This document shows, piece by piece, positions 11,710 through 25,530 of a stretch of DNA of 64,000 bases. A program made the translations under genes and the position numbers. Positions within the stretch are counted from its first letter, which is position 1. Each line of letters starts with the position of its first letter. The notes below the pieces were generated by a model. The model had not been told where the DNA came from. It made no database searches and saw only the letters and a list, made by a program, of their open reading frames with translations. The DNA is from Dallia pectoralis (taxonomy: Eukaryota > Chordata > Actinopteri > Esociformes > Umbridae), in contig CM055737.1 in assembly GCA_029465975.1 (NCBI GenBank), forward strand, positions 22,322,077-22,386,076, given 5' to 3'.

Positions 11710-13317
11710 TTGACGATTTTAGTCCGTCGGGTTTCTTCGTTTCAGGACCAAAGCAATTTGTTTAGACGCAGCTTTTTGTTTGAAAGAAGTATTGCATATG
11801 ATTACAGGGTGTGGGCCAATGCAAGCTACTCATTTGGACAGGCAGATATTAGAATCGTGCCATTAGATTGAAGTGTTGCAGTATGCCTCTAGCTAACCTT
11901 TTTGCACATTGGCATCATCGTTGCCCCTCATCGTCAATGCTTCACATTTCCCTGCATTCTAGTTTCCCTAATTACCAGGTAGCCAAACCAGACTGTCCGT
12001 TTTGTTGTTAGTACATTATGCACTTGTGCAGAGGCCATGCACCTCGATATTAACAGGTGTGTTTTATCAAATTCAACTGGCCATCAAAATCTTGGGACTC
12101 TGGCCCACCGCCTGCCTCGCCTCTTTTACCCCATCTCTCAACAGTTGGCCGTTCTGATTCCGTGTCCAATATCTTGACCCCACCACCTGTACCGCTCTGC
12201 CCCTCCACAACCGCTGCCACAGACAGAATTAATCCTGGGCAGAATCGACTAGGGAACAGATCCGTCTCTGTGGGACTCCTCCTCCTGGATGCGGCGTTCC
12301 GCAGTGATGTCCCCTCTACATCCTGCCTAAGTAAGCAGCCGGAATCTCAATCAGCCAGTCCCTGACCTCTGCTGCCAGGCAACTGGACCGGTGCCACTCA
12401 CAGCCCGCTGGGACCATGTAGTAACTGGATAGACACATCCACGCGTGCCGGGACAGGACGGACCAGCTGTTGCGCGTACTGCGTTTGCATATTACAGCTC
12501 AAGGTATTAATAACGGGCTTTGTAAGGCATTTGCACGGGGCGAAGGCGTCGACGTACGAGCTTCGCCAGAATCGCATGAGACAAACATTTGTTTCTGGTT
12601 TCATTCTGCATTTTGAGCCTTGAACAGAAGCAGCGTCTGCATTTTCCCGGCCCCTCTGTCACCCCGGTTTTAGTAGTTATTATCTGCTTTTACCCACCGC
12701 TAATGATAGTCTGTGTGACGCCGAATGAATATAGCTGCCTTGGGCGCTCCAATGCTGCGCGGCTTCCGGAGGCAGGCTCGCGTCACACAGGAAAACACTG
12801 TGACTATCACCGTTAATATCCCTGCATTCGCCGCTTCATCCATCCCGGCCTTGCCTCGGAGCCTGTTGGATTGGGTGATCTAAGTCACCCAGTTCTCCCG
12901 GCCATCTGCGTGCTCCTAGGACCCGTACGGAATTATCAAGGCGTTGCCACCGCCAGCGGCCACATCTATGTGGTGTACATTCATCCGTCACGTGGCGTAG
13001 CTGAGTTAGCATGCTTCGGTTCAGAAGATTCCCGGTTAAGACTTCACTAAGACTTCACTGAGACTCATCAGGTGGGGATATGGGTTTTATAGGCAGGATT
13101 ATGCAGAAGGCGTCCCACACGTTACCAAAGGGCCTCATCAGATTCGGCCAGGTTAAAATGAAACATCTAATGAACGGGGAAAGGAGAAAAAAAATAAAAC
13201 ATGACATTTAAATGCAGAAATCTATTTACAGGCAGACGATGACGGATGACCAGTTACAGTGATAAGGTAGAGAGGTATTGCTACAATGTGAGGGAGTTAA
13301 AGAAGCCTGTGACCGAG

Positions 13318-13355
13318 AAAAGAAAGAGAGAGAGAGTAAGAGAGAGAGAAAGAGA

Positions 13356-13390
<35 letters not shown>
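13318..13390 (+). repeat. GA-rich microsatellite
   Basis: Run of agagag with a few aaga and gggaga interruptions, ending in about 30 bp of pure (AG)n. Its mirror is a CT run at 25496-25570. Confidence 0.95.
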
Positions 13391-13599
13391 CTTGATAGAG
13401 GGGATGCCAAAGGCAGGTTGGAAGGGAGATGTAGAGGGGACTGGACGGCTGCTGTGTCTCTATAATATCCCGTCTGGTCTCAACACTTGATACTGATCAA
13501 GCGATTTAAAAAGCACAGCTAGGAGGCTGGATGCCGAAGGCGTTCCTGTAAAGAGCTGTGCATAGGGCGTGATGTGTTCCGTAAAGCAGTAACTGTATC

Positions 13600-14060
13600 C
13601 GCCCCGAACCCAAGCCGCTTCGCTCTCTCCGCCCCTGCTTTTAATATAACCAGCAGCAGGCGTAAACTAAGTGCCCGTTACCGAGACGGAGGGGTTACGT
13701 GGAACCGGATGTCTCACTGAGCGGCTCCCGCCGTCACAAACATTCATAGGCTGGCCCCAGTAAAAATAACTTTTAAGGTGTTGGGTTAACACACACACAC
13801 ACAAGCTGTGCACTTTTGTAGACTTTACAATGGCGTAGTCTGATCTTCACAACAGGAGTAGAATGCCGGGAATCTTGCGATGGGGCGCGGTGTTGGGTTG
13901 TCCACTGACCGTGTTTCTCTCTGCTCAGATCTAGAGTGAGATGGCGGAGACGCAGGCCCTGGCTGCGCCTCGCCACACTATGCCGACACATTGCCGTCCG
14001 CCGTCGGGTCCAGGGTTCTTCATCCATCGCTCCTCGCCGTAGATTGGCTGCAATAGCTGT
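13600..14060 (+). promoter_or_regulatory. CpG-rich, possible promoter and first-exon region (tentative)
   Basis: A cluster of features resembles a housekeeping 5' end: ccgcccc near 13638, a TATA-like tttaatata 10 bp on, an acceptor-like tttctctctgctcag at about 13914-13928, then gagatggcggag, a good start context, at about 13938. The frame from that ATG stops after about 33 codons in this arm. The mirrored copy near 24970 keeps the same start, but its frame diverges by an indel. No known protein is recognised, so this is a weak call. Confidence 0.2.
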
Positions 14061-16054
14061 GCTCTTGGGCTGTGTGTGTGTGTGGGGAGGTCAGCGTGAG
14101 TGCTGTGTGACAGCCATCGAGGACACTCGCCGCGCTTTTACTCACGCTGGTATATTAGATATTGGGATTAGCTCACACGGACCGCATCATTTCTACTGGG
14201 TGCTGTAATAGCGTGTCTTTAATGAGGTCCCAGGTGGTCCTCGTCTACCAGGCCACTTGTCTTGGAGCCGGCGTTTGAGCTTTGTCATGTTTTTTTTTCA
14301 ATCCGGGTCATTTAGATTTAAAATAATTTCTCTGTTACCTCAACCCTTCGGACCCCAATATACTTCTAGAAAGCTGCTGTAGATGAATGAGAATTATGCT
14401 AATCAATGTCTCTTTTCTCACATTTTAATCAAACAGATTAGCAAAAAAAACTTGAAGGCTGCGATGAAGGCTGCGATAGGGTCTAAAGATTTAACATATT
14501 GGCGCGTTTTATTAGGTCGATTCAGGTCGGGATATTGTAGATCCTGTCTTGGTACATCTCAAATCATTTGTGGACATCCCTTTCTTCTACGGTTTGGAGA
14601 ATCATTTGCTAAAATAAGTGAACTGCTGGCTCAAGCTGCAAGATTCATATCGGATGTTACATTACCAGATCACATTCCCACATGTGACTGCGCTATATCT
14701 CATGACGTCGTCACTGTTTTTAGACTGGGCAGGACAAATAGGCGGTGGTTTCTTTAATTTGCTAGTTAGCAACCCTTGCAGAAAATGTAAGACATGTTTT
14801 ATTCATGTTTGTCTGAGCTTTTCTCTAAAAGGGGTTTGTAGTTGTTGATTTCTCAATTATGGTTAAGTTACATCGCACATGCTTTTTACACCCTTAAGTG
14901 AGCTCTGCAGGTTCTCCCACCTATCTGGTTGTCCTTTCTAACACAAACTTTAGCCCCAGGCTTAATAGAATCCGTGTTAAGTGTTGATTAACACAGAAGA
15001 GTAACGAGCCATCAGACCGATGGAGAATATGCGCATAACCGATTTGTTAAATATGCTTATACATAAATCTTTTTCTCCCCATTTATACAGGGCTTTACAG
15101 TCAAGTATTAGTGAAATCACGGTTTGCTGTCATGAGCCAAGCATTTAGCACTCTCCCGCCAGTTGAGATCTTAGGTTTGGAAAACAAATACTCTAGAGAG
15201 ATGTCACTACCTCACAGTATCCCAGTGACATTTCAAAATGAGTGCATTTATAGTCGTAACGATAAGAGATCTTTTGGCAGACATTGCTCTGCTCATCGGT
15301 ATGAGTGGTGGTGCGCATGCTTGAACAGCTGATTTCCATACGACTTTCATGCTTAGCTCTTGATGGAGAGGCCATTTACTTTCCTCTGGTTGTTTAGTGT
15401 TTAGCGCGTACCATTTTATGCTAGTGTTAATTTCACTAGCTTAGTTAAGTGCCCACGAGCGCCAGCGCTTTTTGTCTGTCTGCAGTAGCACATAACGTGA
15501 ACACATTTTTATTTCCAACCTCACTCATCCAGGCGTGTTTTTTTAAAGAAATTCACGTTCCTATAACGGTCTGATCGGTGTTTTGCACTTTTGCTTTTTT
15601 CCGCTCCGTGACACAAATTAGCTGTGATAACGTTGAAGGATTTGATTTGAATCGGTGCGCGGAGTGCTCTCGGATGAGAGACGGTCGAGTCTCTAACCGT
15701 CTACTGTAAAGGTTCCCGCAACCTCTGGGTGCTTTTCTGCCCAGTAATATATGTTAATGGATACACTGCTCCATATTTAATGAGGCAATTGTTTTATTTA
15801 TAGAGCCCTTAGATAGGCGTCGTTCCTAATCCTCCAGAACCCGTGTGGTGTGTTTATTGGTGCCTACAGTCGTTTAACCAGCAGTGTACTCCACATGTAA
15901 GCCATCGGTACACAAAGCATCGTAACCTCGCCAGTCACACCAAACCCGTTTGTCACTCTGGCCCGCGCCGAACGTGCCAATTTCCGTCTTCATTTGAAGA
16001 CTGTTCTGTCATATATGCCTCCTTGAGTTAACGATTCACCAGGTCCAGAGCTAG

Positions 16055-16106
16055 TGTGTGTGTGTGTGTGTGTTTGATGGCTCCTCTTGTGTGTGTGTGT
16101 GTGTGT
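16055..16106 (+). repeat. Two TG microsatellites
   Basis: Two (tg)n runs separated by tttgatggctcctct. The mirrored CA runs lie at about 22790-22840. Confidence 0.9.
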
Positions 16107-18109
16107 CCCCACTCAGATGGATTTGGCTCTAACGTAAGTCACCAGAGTATGCAAACGGTCACATTACGGTTTCTAGTCGAGCTGCTAGTCCAGCAGAGAC
16201 CGAGATCTGTTCAGGTGTGACATCTGTCTGCTTTATTCCCCAGGAGGGGCAAGGAGGTGCCATGCTGAGAGAGACGGGGAATTATACTGTGATTTATTTC
16301 GGTTAGGGGTATATCTCGGAGGATTGAATTGTTCTGTTTAATCCCTGGTCCGCTAACACAACAGGCGTAAACGATCTCGGGAAGTGAGTCGGAATTAATG
16401 TGTTCATGGCGGTTGAGCACATGATGTTCACGACGCCCTGAGACGTCCGTTGACTGTTTGCCATAGATCCCCACGCTGCTTCCCTACTCCAATTAGGTGT
16501 CACTTAGCCAATATCGTGCCATAAGATTGTGTCCCTAATAGTACGCTTTTAATAGTGTTATAATACATGTAGACATATCCGCAGGTACACCAGATATGCT
16601 AATGCAGCATTAAATATGAAAATCAGGCCATTGAATGGGGTCAAATTGACCCCAATGATAACCAGAGGAGGGTTAAATGAAAAATCATGCCCCTCACGAT
16701 TATATTGCATTTATTCATATGTGCTCGTATTGTCAATATAGTAAGTAATACGGTAAGTCTCATAAGAAGGGAATTTAAGCATGCCAGATGTGGACTGGGT
16801 AGTATGGACAGTGAGCTTGGTAATGGATACTAAAGTGCCCGCTGTACATCCACATGGATTTGGGGTTTAGTCTGTACTTATGATTCTGAGAAACAGAATA
16901 GCACTATCTCTGTTTCCATGGCCCGGTATGACACGATCAAATTAAACAGAGTTTACCGTGATCAGACGCTGAGTTTCTCAGACAGGTCCCAGACCTGTTA
17001 CAGTGTTCCTGTGACGTGCGATATTTTGTTCCGTATTGTCTGTTTCGGGTTCTACCTCAGCGACTCAGATCTATGCCCAATATGGGCATTTATGACAACG
17101 AGTATTAACTCAATGAACGTGAGCACGGTGCTTCTTCACAGGTGTGGGTACACAAGGTGTTCCAGACTGACTACCACCTTAGTGGGTGCAGTAATGAAGC
17201 GCTAATCTCGTTATCTTGGGTCCATCTGTGCCAAGCAGTCACATTTGTTAGTGACAGGAGTCCTGCTCGGCCCACTCCTTAGCTGAGGCAACATCAACAC
17301 ACTTCGAACTACACACAATTTGCCTAAATACTTATTTGAATCGGTTCTCATTCCCTCCTTACAGTCTCTGAGATTTAAATTCAAACGACTTTATGTGTGT
17401 GGAATGTAACGCTACATACATTGCTAAAGCAAACATAAATATATTTTAAGATTCACGGCAAAACAAAAAAGCGAACCAAACGAACCAAACCAAACAAAAA
17501 ACAGAGCCGTAAACAACAATGAGCGATGCAAGTTAATAGTCAAAAAACTGTACGTCTCTTATCAGTTTTTTTCTTTGTCTCTCTATTTGTCTCTGTCTCA
17601 TATACAATGATCAAAAGTTTGGGCTTACTTAGACTTTTGCCTGTATTCCAATAAATACATCCATATCAGTTGTTCCAAGCCACATTTCTTATATCCAATA
17701 TCTATGCTATGTTTATGATCAGTTTGAGGTTATTTTAATGGCCAAAAATATGCTATCCTTCAAAAGTGTCTCGAACCATTATATGGTGGTGTATATAGTC
17801 ACGTAAAGTATGTACGTTTTTTCGAGTTAATCACCATCACCTGGTGACAGGTGAAAGAGATTATGACAAGCAACAATCACTTGAATGCCTTACAATCAAC
17901 ACCACCACAAAGCCTTGCGTTAGCGCTTGTTCATAATAGTTTTTTTAACACAGACAACTTTTCAGGAGTTGCTACCGCAGTGGTGTCACGGTGGGAACAC
18001 TTCCACGTGCTGATCAAGGCGAGGCGTTTGTTTGGGATAGTATCTGTCACCGGATCACAAGGCTGCCCACTGAGGCTTTGGGGACTATGAGCTTTATTTA
18101 ACATTACAT

Positions 18110-18345
18110 TTACATTTTGCGCTTTTAGCAGACGCTCTTATCCAGAGCGACTTACAATAAGTGCAGGCATTTCACATATAGCTTAAACACACATCAAAAA
18201 GGCAATAAGTACATTGTTCCTGGGTGGGTGCAGGGGGAAGTGCTAGAGATAGAAGGGGTGCTAGGAGAGGAGGAATGGGTGATAATCGTAGAAGAATGAT
18301 TCGGTAGTGAAGTTTCGAACAGGCAAGAGTTGTGGAGCTCCAGGG
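18110..18345 (-). mobile_element. 3' end of an L2-type LINE (left arm)
   Basis: On the minus strand this stretch ends with the very common teleost tail containing gtcgctctggataagagcgt followed by ctgcta and a short AATGT-like repeat. This is the 3' end recognised by the reverse transcriptase of L2-type LINEs and shared by partner SINEs. The upstream frame reads SKLHYRIILLRLSPIPPLLA, a peptide often seen at the end of such fish LINE ORFs. The mirrored copy lies at 20830-21090. The LINE body is separated from this tail by about 700 bp of other DNA (18346-19066). Confidence 0.65.
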
Positions 18346-19066
18346 AGTTGCCCTCCCGTAGGGGCCCATTTTAACTACCAGGAGGCTGTAAATGGAAATT
18401 TTAGACTTTAATCGCTGAGATTTGAACTTAAAGTAAGGCATACGAGTATGTTACAGTTGACAATTTTAACTTGTTTAATTGCAAGTAGAAACCATTTCTC
18501 AAATACAGGTTTAAGCTTTTGCATTGATCAGATCAATCCCTATAGCAAGCTTGAAGGAGATAGGTTTGAGGAAAGCCTTCATCAGACAACAGGACAATAA
18601 CCTGTGCTGGATCAGACTGACCTAATAAAAGAGCTTCTGCAGGGGTATTTAAAGGAATGAGATTACGCACACTCATTGACACACCAACCTAAACAATACT
18701 CAATGGAGAACAGATCAGGCCGTCAGATAATCTCAACAAACTATACAGTATAATATGGGTGATGTATGGAGCTGTCATAAAACCCGAGGATTCCTCCCCA
18801 GTCAAGTAAAAGGGGAGCCTGGTACATATCCTTTTATGGTGAGGCACATATGAAGGTGAGCGTAAAACCCATACAGTTGCTTTGACAGTCCATCACAAGT
18901 AAAGTAATCAAGACATCTATTTCTAGCATTGGGCCCTCTAACAATGTAAAGACACATTCCGGCTTGTCCTCAGAAACGGGGAACCAGATTCCGTTTTTCC
19001 AGAGTCTCGTGCTTTCCGTTCTTAACCTTTCTCTGTGCCTTTTGGCCTAAACAACATCTATGAGAC

Positions 19067-19480
19067 TTACGTAGCAACTAAACTATTTGTAGTCATAAAA
19101 TTCCATAACAAGGCCTGAGGTGAGGCAAGTGCTCGCGTGGGTGTGTACGGCTTGATTAGTGACTGGAGGAGCGGTTCCTCTTGCTGCCCATAGGCTAAGC
19201 ACCATGGTTTTGTAGTGGATGCGTGCTTCGACGGGAGCCAGTGTAGTGTGCGGAACAGCTGAGTGACGTGGGAGAACTTTGGTAGATTGAAGATCAGGCG
19301 GGCTGCTGCATTTTGAATGAGTTGCAGGGGTTTGATGGCACACTGGGAGACCAGCCAGAGGGAGTTGCAGTAGTCGAGACGGGAGATGATAAGTGCCTGG
19401 ATCAGCACTTGTGCGGCTTCCTCGTAGATACGGCCTTGCTTTCAGTGTTGTAAGCATGTACCTGCAAGACCGGGACACCG
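19067..19480 (-). pseudogene. L2/CR1-type LINE reverse transcriptase C-terminus (fragment)
   Basis: The minus-strand frame contains LIQALIISRLDYCNSL, IKPLQLIQNAAARLIFNL and SHVTQLFRTLHWLPS, the hallmark C-terminal block of jockey-group non-LTR retrotransposon reverse transcriptases (L2/CR1 clades) abundant in fish. A second frame picks up KTMVLSLWAARGTAPP further on, so at least one frameshift separates the two parts. The fragment starts abruptly at about 19480 with no upstream catalytic motifs and is a dead copy. It straddles the inner boundary of the palindrome: only its last 55 bp or so belongs to the duplicated arm. Confidence 0.8.
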
Positions 19481-20317
19481 CCTTGATGTGTGCAAGACTG
19501 GGATTTTAGAGTTGCAAGACTGGGATGAGTGGGAGACACAATGGCTGTCGATAGAATGGCTCTTCTCTGTGGTAAGATTACATTGAGATGCTTTGTCTCG
19601 TCGAGAACCTTGAGTTGAAGTTGTCTCGTCGCTTGCCGAAGCTTGTACGAAGACAATTGCAAAACGAATACAAAGGAGTGGCTGTGTAAATGTGGTCCAG
19701 ACAGTGTCGTGGCGTGAGCGTACATACTCCCTGTTGGACGTCTCACAGCGGGGGGAGCAAACTCTGAGATGTTCCCCGCGGTGGACCTTCATCGATGTCA
19801 CGGATGAATTGTTTGTTTCGGAAAACAGATATCTCTCCGAGTGCCAATCTGATACCAGAATCACAGGGGACCGCGGGAATGTACGGAGACAGACACCGTT
19901 ATGTACGGCGTGCCTAAACTCCTCATTACACCGGTTAGCCCGTCGAGGCATGGGAGGGCGAGGGAGAGTGAGGTCGCAGCACGATCGATATGCTAATGAA
20001 GGGAGGGACAGTGGTACATCCCCCAAGTGTGGGGCGTTTGAAGAAAGACGTAGAGGTTGTGCATTGTGGTATTTACGCATGTCACCGTACAGCTAGCGAA
20101 CGCAAGTCCAACAAAGCACGCGTGTTTCAGCTGTGTGTTTTATATGTATAGCGAATTGGGGACGTCATACATATAAAACAACGCCTCTACCACTGAATAC
20201 CAACTCCTCCAATAGGAACCCAGGACGTCATACATATAAAACACGCACTCTACCACTGAGATACCAACTCCTCCAATAGGAACCCAGGACGTCATACATA
20301 TAAAACACGCACTCTAC
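19123..20317. other. Non-palindromic loop of the giant palindrome
   Basis: A 1.2-kb spacer separates the two arms. It contains most of the LINE fragment (to 19480), about 600 bp with no recognisable content, and a short minisatellite at its right end. A spacer of this size is longer than expected for a simple missed-adapter fold-back read. Confidence 0.75.
20120..20317 (+). repeat. ~65-bp minisatellite at the right palindrome boundary
   Basis: Three copies of a unit containing gacgtcatacatataaaac, actctaccactga and ccaactcctccaataggaac, at about 20160, 20225 and 20290. The last copy breaks off exactly where the right arm begins (cacctcagg). Confidence 0.85.
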
Positions 20318-20829
20318 CACCTCAGGCCTTGTTATGGAATTTTATGATCATTCAAAGAAGTTTAGTTACATGTAAAGTCTCATAGATGTTGTTTAGGCCA
20401 AAAAAGGCACAGAGAAGGTTAAGAACGGAAAGCACGAGACTCTGAAAAACGGAATCTGGTTCCCCGTCGGAGGACAAGCCGGAATGTCTTTACATTGTTA
20501 GAGGGCCCAATGCTAGAAATAGATGTCTTGATTACTTTGCTTGTGATGGACTGTCAAAGCAACTGTATAGGTTTACGTTCACCTTCATATGTGCCTCACC
20601 AAAAGGATATGTACCAGGCCTCCCTTTACTTGACTGGGGAGTAGACCTCAGGTTTTATGACAGCTCCATACATCACCCATATTATACTGTATAGTTTGTT
20701 GAGATTATCTGGCTGATCTGTTTCTCCATTGAGTATTGTTTAGGTTGGTGTGTCAATGAGTGTGCGTAACTTCATTCTAAATACCCCTGCAGAAGTTCTT
20801 TTATTAGGTCAGTCTGATCCAGCACAGGT

Positions 20830-21090
20830 TATTGTCCTGTTATGGAGCTCCACAACTCTTGCCTGTTCGAAACTTCACTACCGAATCATTCTTCTACGAT
20901 TATCACCCATTCCTCCTCTCCTAGCACCCCCTTCTATCTCTAGCACTTCCCCTGCACACCCACCCAGGAACAATGTACTTATTGCCTTTTTGATGTGTGT
21001 TTAAGCTATATGTGAAATGCCTGCACTTATTGTAAGTCGCTCTGGATAAGAGCGTCTGCTAAAAGCGCAAAATGTAAATGTAATGTTAAA
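20830..21090 (+). mobile_element. 3' end of an L2-type LINE (right arm)
   Basis: Mirror copy of 18110-18345. It contains SKLHYRIILLRLSPIPPLLA in frame and the fish LINE tail with gtcgctctggataagagcgt, followed by aaatgtaaatgtaatgt, the short terminal repeat expected at an L2-type 3' end. Confidence 0.65.
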
Positions 21091-24000
21091 TAACGTACAT
21101 ACTTTACGTGACTATATACACCACCATATAATGGTTCGGAGACACTTTTTTGAAGGATAGGGCACATTTTTGGCCATTAAAATAACCTCAAACTGATCAT
21201 AAACATAGCATAGATATTGGATATGTTGTAAATGTGGCTTGGAACAACTGATGGATGTATTTATTGGAATACAGGCAAAAAGTCTAGAAATGGCCCAAAC
21301 TTTTGATCAATATTGTATATGACAGAGACAAATAGAGACAAGAAAAACTGATAAGAGACGGCACAGTTTTGACTATTAACTTATCGTTCATTGTTGTTTA
21401 CGGCTCTGTTTTTGTTTGGTTTGGTTCGTTTGGTTCGTTTTGTTTTGCCGTGAATCTTAAAATATATTTATGTTTGCTTTAGCAATGTATGTAGCGTTAC
21501 ATTCCACATAAAGTCGTTTGAATTTAAATTCCTAGAGACTGTAACAGAGGGAATGAGAACCGATTCAAATAAGTATTTAGGCAAATTGTGTGTAGTTCGG
21601 AGTAATGATGTTGCCTCAGAAGCAGCGTGAGTGGGCCGGGCAGGACTCCTGTCACTAACAAATGACTGCTTGGCACAGATGGACCCAAGATAACGATTAG
21701 CGCTTCATTACCGAAACTCCACTAAGGTGGTAGTCAGTCTGGAACACCTGTACCCACACCTGTGAAGAAGCACCGTGCTCACGTTCATTGAGTTAATACC
21801 CGTTGTCATAAATGCCCATATTTGGGCATAGATCTGAGTCGCTGAGTAGAACCAGAAACAGACAATACGGAACAAAATATCGCACGTCACAGGAACACTG
21901 TAACAGGTCTGGGACCTGTCTGAGAAACTCAGCGTCTGGATACATTAAACTCTGTTTAATTTGATCGTGTCATACCGTCATGGAAACAGAGATAGTGCTT
22001 ATTCTGTTTCTCAAATCATAAGTACAGACTAAACCCCAAATCCATGTGGATGTACAGCGGGGCACTTTATCCATTACCAAGCTCACTGTCCATACTACCC
22101 AGTCCACATCTGGCATGCTTAAATTCTCTCTTATAGAGACTTACCGTATTACTTACTATATTGACAATACGAGCACATATGAATAAATGCAATATAATCG
22201 TAGGGCATGATTTTTCATATTTAACCCTCCTGTTATCATTGGGGTCAATTTATTGCATTCAATGGCCTGATTTTCATATTTAATGCTGCATTAGCATATC
22301 TGGTGTACCTGCGGATATGTCTACATGTATTATAACACTATTAAAAAGCGTACTATTAGGGGGACACAATCTTATGGCACGATGTTGGTTGCTATGACAC
22401 CCTAATTGGAGTAGGGAAGCAGCGTGGGGACTATGGGCAAGTCAACGGACGTCTCAGGGCGTCGTGAACATCATGTGCTCAACCGCCATGAACACGTGAA
22501 TTCCGACCACTTCCCGAGATCGTTTACGCTCTGTTAAGAAGGACCAGGGGATTAAACAAGAACAATTCAATCTCCGAGATATACCCCGAACCGAAATAAA
22601 TCACGTATAATTCCCGTCTCAGCATGGCACCTCCCTTGCTCCCTCCCGCTGGGAATAAGCAGACAGATGTCACCTCTGAACAGATCTCGTCTCTGCTGGA
22701 CTAGCAGCTCGGCCTAGAACCGTAATGCTTGACCGCTTTGCATGTGCTCTGGTGACTTACGTTAGAGCCAAATCCATCTGAGTGGGGACACACACACACA
22801 CACAAGAGGAGCCATCAAACACACACACACACACACACTAGTTCTGGACCTGGTGAATCACACTCCAAGGGAGGCATATATGACAGAACAGGTCTTCAAA
22901 TGAAGACGGAAATTAGCCTTCGGCGCCGGGCTAGAGTGACAAGGGTTTAGTGTGACCTGAGGGATTCGTGCTGTGTACCGATGTACTTACATGTAGGTAC
23001 ACTGCTGGTGCATGACTGTAGGCACCAATAAACACACCACACGGGTTCTGGAGGATTAGGAACGACGCCTATCTAAGAGGGCTCTATAAATAAAACAATT
23101 GCCTCATTAAATATGGAGCAGTGTATCCATTAACATATATTACGCCGGGCAGAAAAGCACCCAGAGGTTGCGAGACCTTTTACAGAGACGGTTAGAGACT
23201 CGACCGTCTTCTCATCCGAGAGCACTCCGCGTGCCGATTCAAATCAACCTTCAACGTTATCACAGCTAATTTGTGTCATAGGAGCGGAAAAAAGAAAAGT
23301 GCAAAACACCGACCGTACGTTATAAGACATGAATTTCTTTAAAAAAACACGTCTGGATGAGTGAGTTGGAAATAAAAATGTGTTCGCCGTTATGTGCGCA
23401 CAGACAAAGCGCTGGCATGTGGTATAACTAAGCTAATTAAATTAACACTAGCATAAAATGGTACGCGCCAAACACTCCAAACAACCAGAGGAAAGTAAAT
23501 GTGGCCTCCATTTGAGCTAAGCATGAAAGTCGTATGGAAATCAGCCTGTTCAAGCATGCGCACCAATTACTCATACCGATGAGCAGGCAATGTCTGCAAA
23601 AGATCTTTATCGCGTCGACTATAACGTAACTCATTTGAAATGCTCACAGGACACTGTGAGGTAAGTGACATCTCTCTAGAGTATTTGTTTTCTCCAAACT
23701 CCCACATCTCAACTGGGGAGAGTGCTAAAATGCTTGGCTTGCAGACAGCAACCGTGATTGACTAATAACGGCTGTAAAGCCCTGTATAAATGGGGAGAAA
23801 AAGATTTATGTATATGCATATTTAACAAATCGGTTATGCGCATATTCTCCACTTCGGTCTGATGGCTCTCGTTACTCTTCTGTGTTAATCAACATAACAC
23901 GTTCTAATAAACACAGGGCTGTTTGTGTTAGAAGGACAATAAGATGGAGTGGGAGAACCTGCAGAGCTCACTGGATAGTGTAAAAGCATAAAGCGATGTG

Positions 24001-25491
24001 CAAAGTAACCATAATTGAAAGTAACAACTTCTGACCCTTTGAGAAAGCTCAGACAAACATGAATAAAACATATGTACATTTTCTGCAAGAGGTTGCTATT
24101 AGCAAATTAAAGAAACCACCGCCTATTTGTCCTGCCCAGTCTAAAAAACAGTGACTGACGTCATGAGATATAAACGCAAAGTCACATGTGGGAATGTGAT
24201 CTGGTAATGTAACATCCGTACTGAATCTTGCAGCTTGGAGCCAGCAGTTCACTTATTTTATAAATGATTCTCCAAACCGTAAAGAAAGGGATGTCCACAA
24301 ATGATTTGAGTATGTACCGGCAAGACAGGATCTACAATATCCCGACCTGAATCGACCTAATAAAACAGCGCCAATATGTTATTAAATCTTTAGACCCCAT
24401 CGCAGCCTTCATCGCAGCCTTCAAGTTTTTTTGCTAATCTGTTTTGATTAAAATGTGAGAAAAGAGATGATTGATTAGCATAATTCTCATTCATCTACAG
24501 CAGCTTTCTAGAAGTATATTGGGAGTCCGAAGGGTTGAGGTAACAGAGAAATTATTTTAAATTCAAATGACCCGGATTGAAAAAAAAAAAAAACATGCTG
24601 ACAAAGCTCGAAACGCCGGCTCAGACAAGTGGCCTGGTAGACGAAAGGACCACCTGGGACCTCGTAAAGACACGCTATTACAGCACCCAGTAGAAATGAT
24701 GCGGTCGTGTGAGCTAACCTACTATCTAATATACCAGCGTGGAGTAAAGCGCCGGCGAGTGTCCTCGATGGCTGTCACACAGCACTCACGTTGACCTCCC
24801 CACACACACACACAGCCCAAGAGACACAGCTGTTGCAGCAGAATCTACAGCGAGGAGCGGTGGATGAAGAACCTGACCCGACGGCGGACGGCAATGTGTC
24901 GGCATATGTGTGGCGTATGCGTCAGCCTGCGTCTCCGCCATCTCACCTAGATCTGAGCAGAGAAACAATTACTTGATGGACAACCCAACACCGCGCCCCA
25001 TCGCAAGATTCCGGCATTCTACTCCTGTTGTGAAGATCAGGATCACGCCATTGTAAAGTCTGCTGTAAAAGTGCACGAAAGCTTGTGTGTGTGTGTGTTA
25101 ACCCAACACCTTAAAGTTATTTTTACTAGGGCCAGCCTATGAATGTTTGTGACGGCGGGAGCACACTCAGTGAGACACATCCGTTTCCACGAACCCTCCG
25201 TCATAAATAACGGGCACTTAGTTTACGCCTGCTGCTGGTTATATTAAAAGCAGGGGCGGAGAGAGCGAGCGGCTTGGGTTCAGGCGGACAGCCACTGCTT
25301 TGCGGAACACATCACGTCCCACAGTACAGCTCTTTACAGGAACGCTTCGGCACATCCAGCTCTCCTAGCTGTGCTTTAAATCGTTTGATCAGTATCAAGT
25401 GCTGAGACCAGACGGGATATTATAGAGGAGTGGCGCAGCTGTCCAGTCCCCCATACATCTCCTCTTCCAGCCTGCCTTTGGCATCCTCTAT

Positions 25492-25530
<39 letters not shown>

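Larger units (their letters stand above)
11710..18109. other. Palindrome arm interior, no confirmed gene
   Basis: About 6.4 kb mirrored at 21090-27165. It holds microsatellites (GA at 13318-13390, AC near 13790, TG near 14078 and 16060) and a CpG-rich part at 13560-14220. Open frames of up to 134 codons occur but none shows a domain, and they are not conserved in frame between the two arms, which argues against coding. It is either host flanking DNA duplicated with the retrotransposon or unrecognised repeat. Confidence 0.5.
9596..19122 (+). repeat. Left arm of a giant (9-kb) palindrome
   Basis: The reverse complement of this arm is found at 20318-29295. Checked anchor points in order: RNase H segment 9596-9680 against 29210-29295, 3' LTR 11356-11709 against 27166-27535, GA microsatellite 13318-13390 against CT at 25496-25570, the stretch 16600-17130 against 21770-22290, LINE tail 18110-18340 against 20845-21090, and the innermost cctgaggtg at 19114-19122 against cacctcagg at 20318. 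Differences are frequent, short and clustered. The left arm keeps about 250 bp (18350-18595) that the right arm lacks. Confidence 0.9.
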
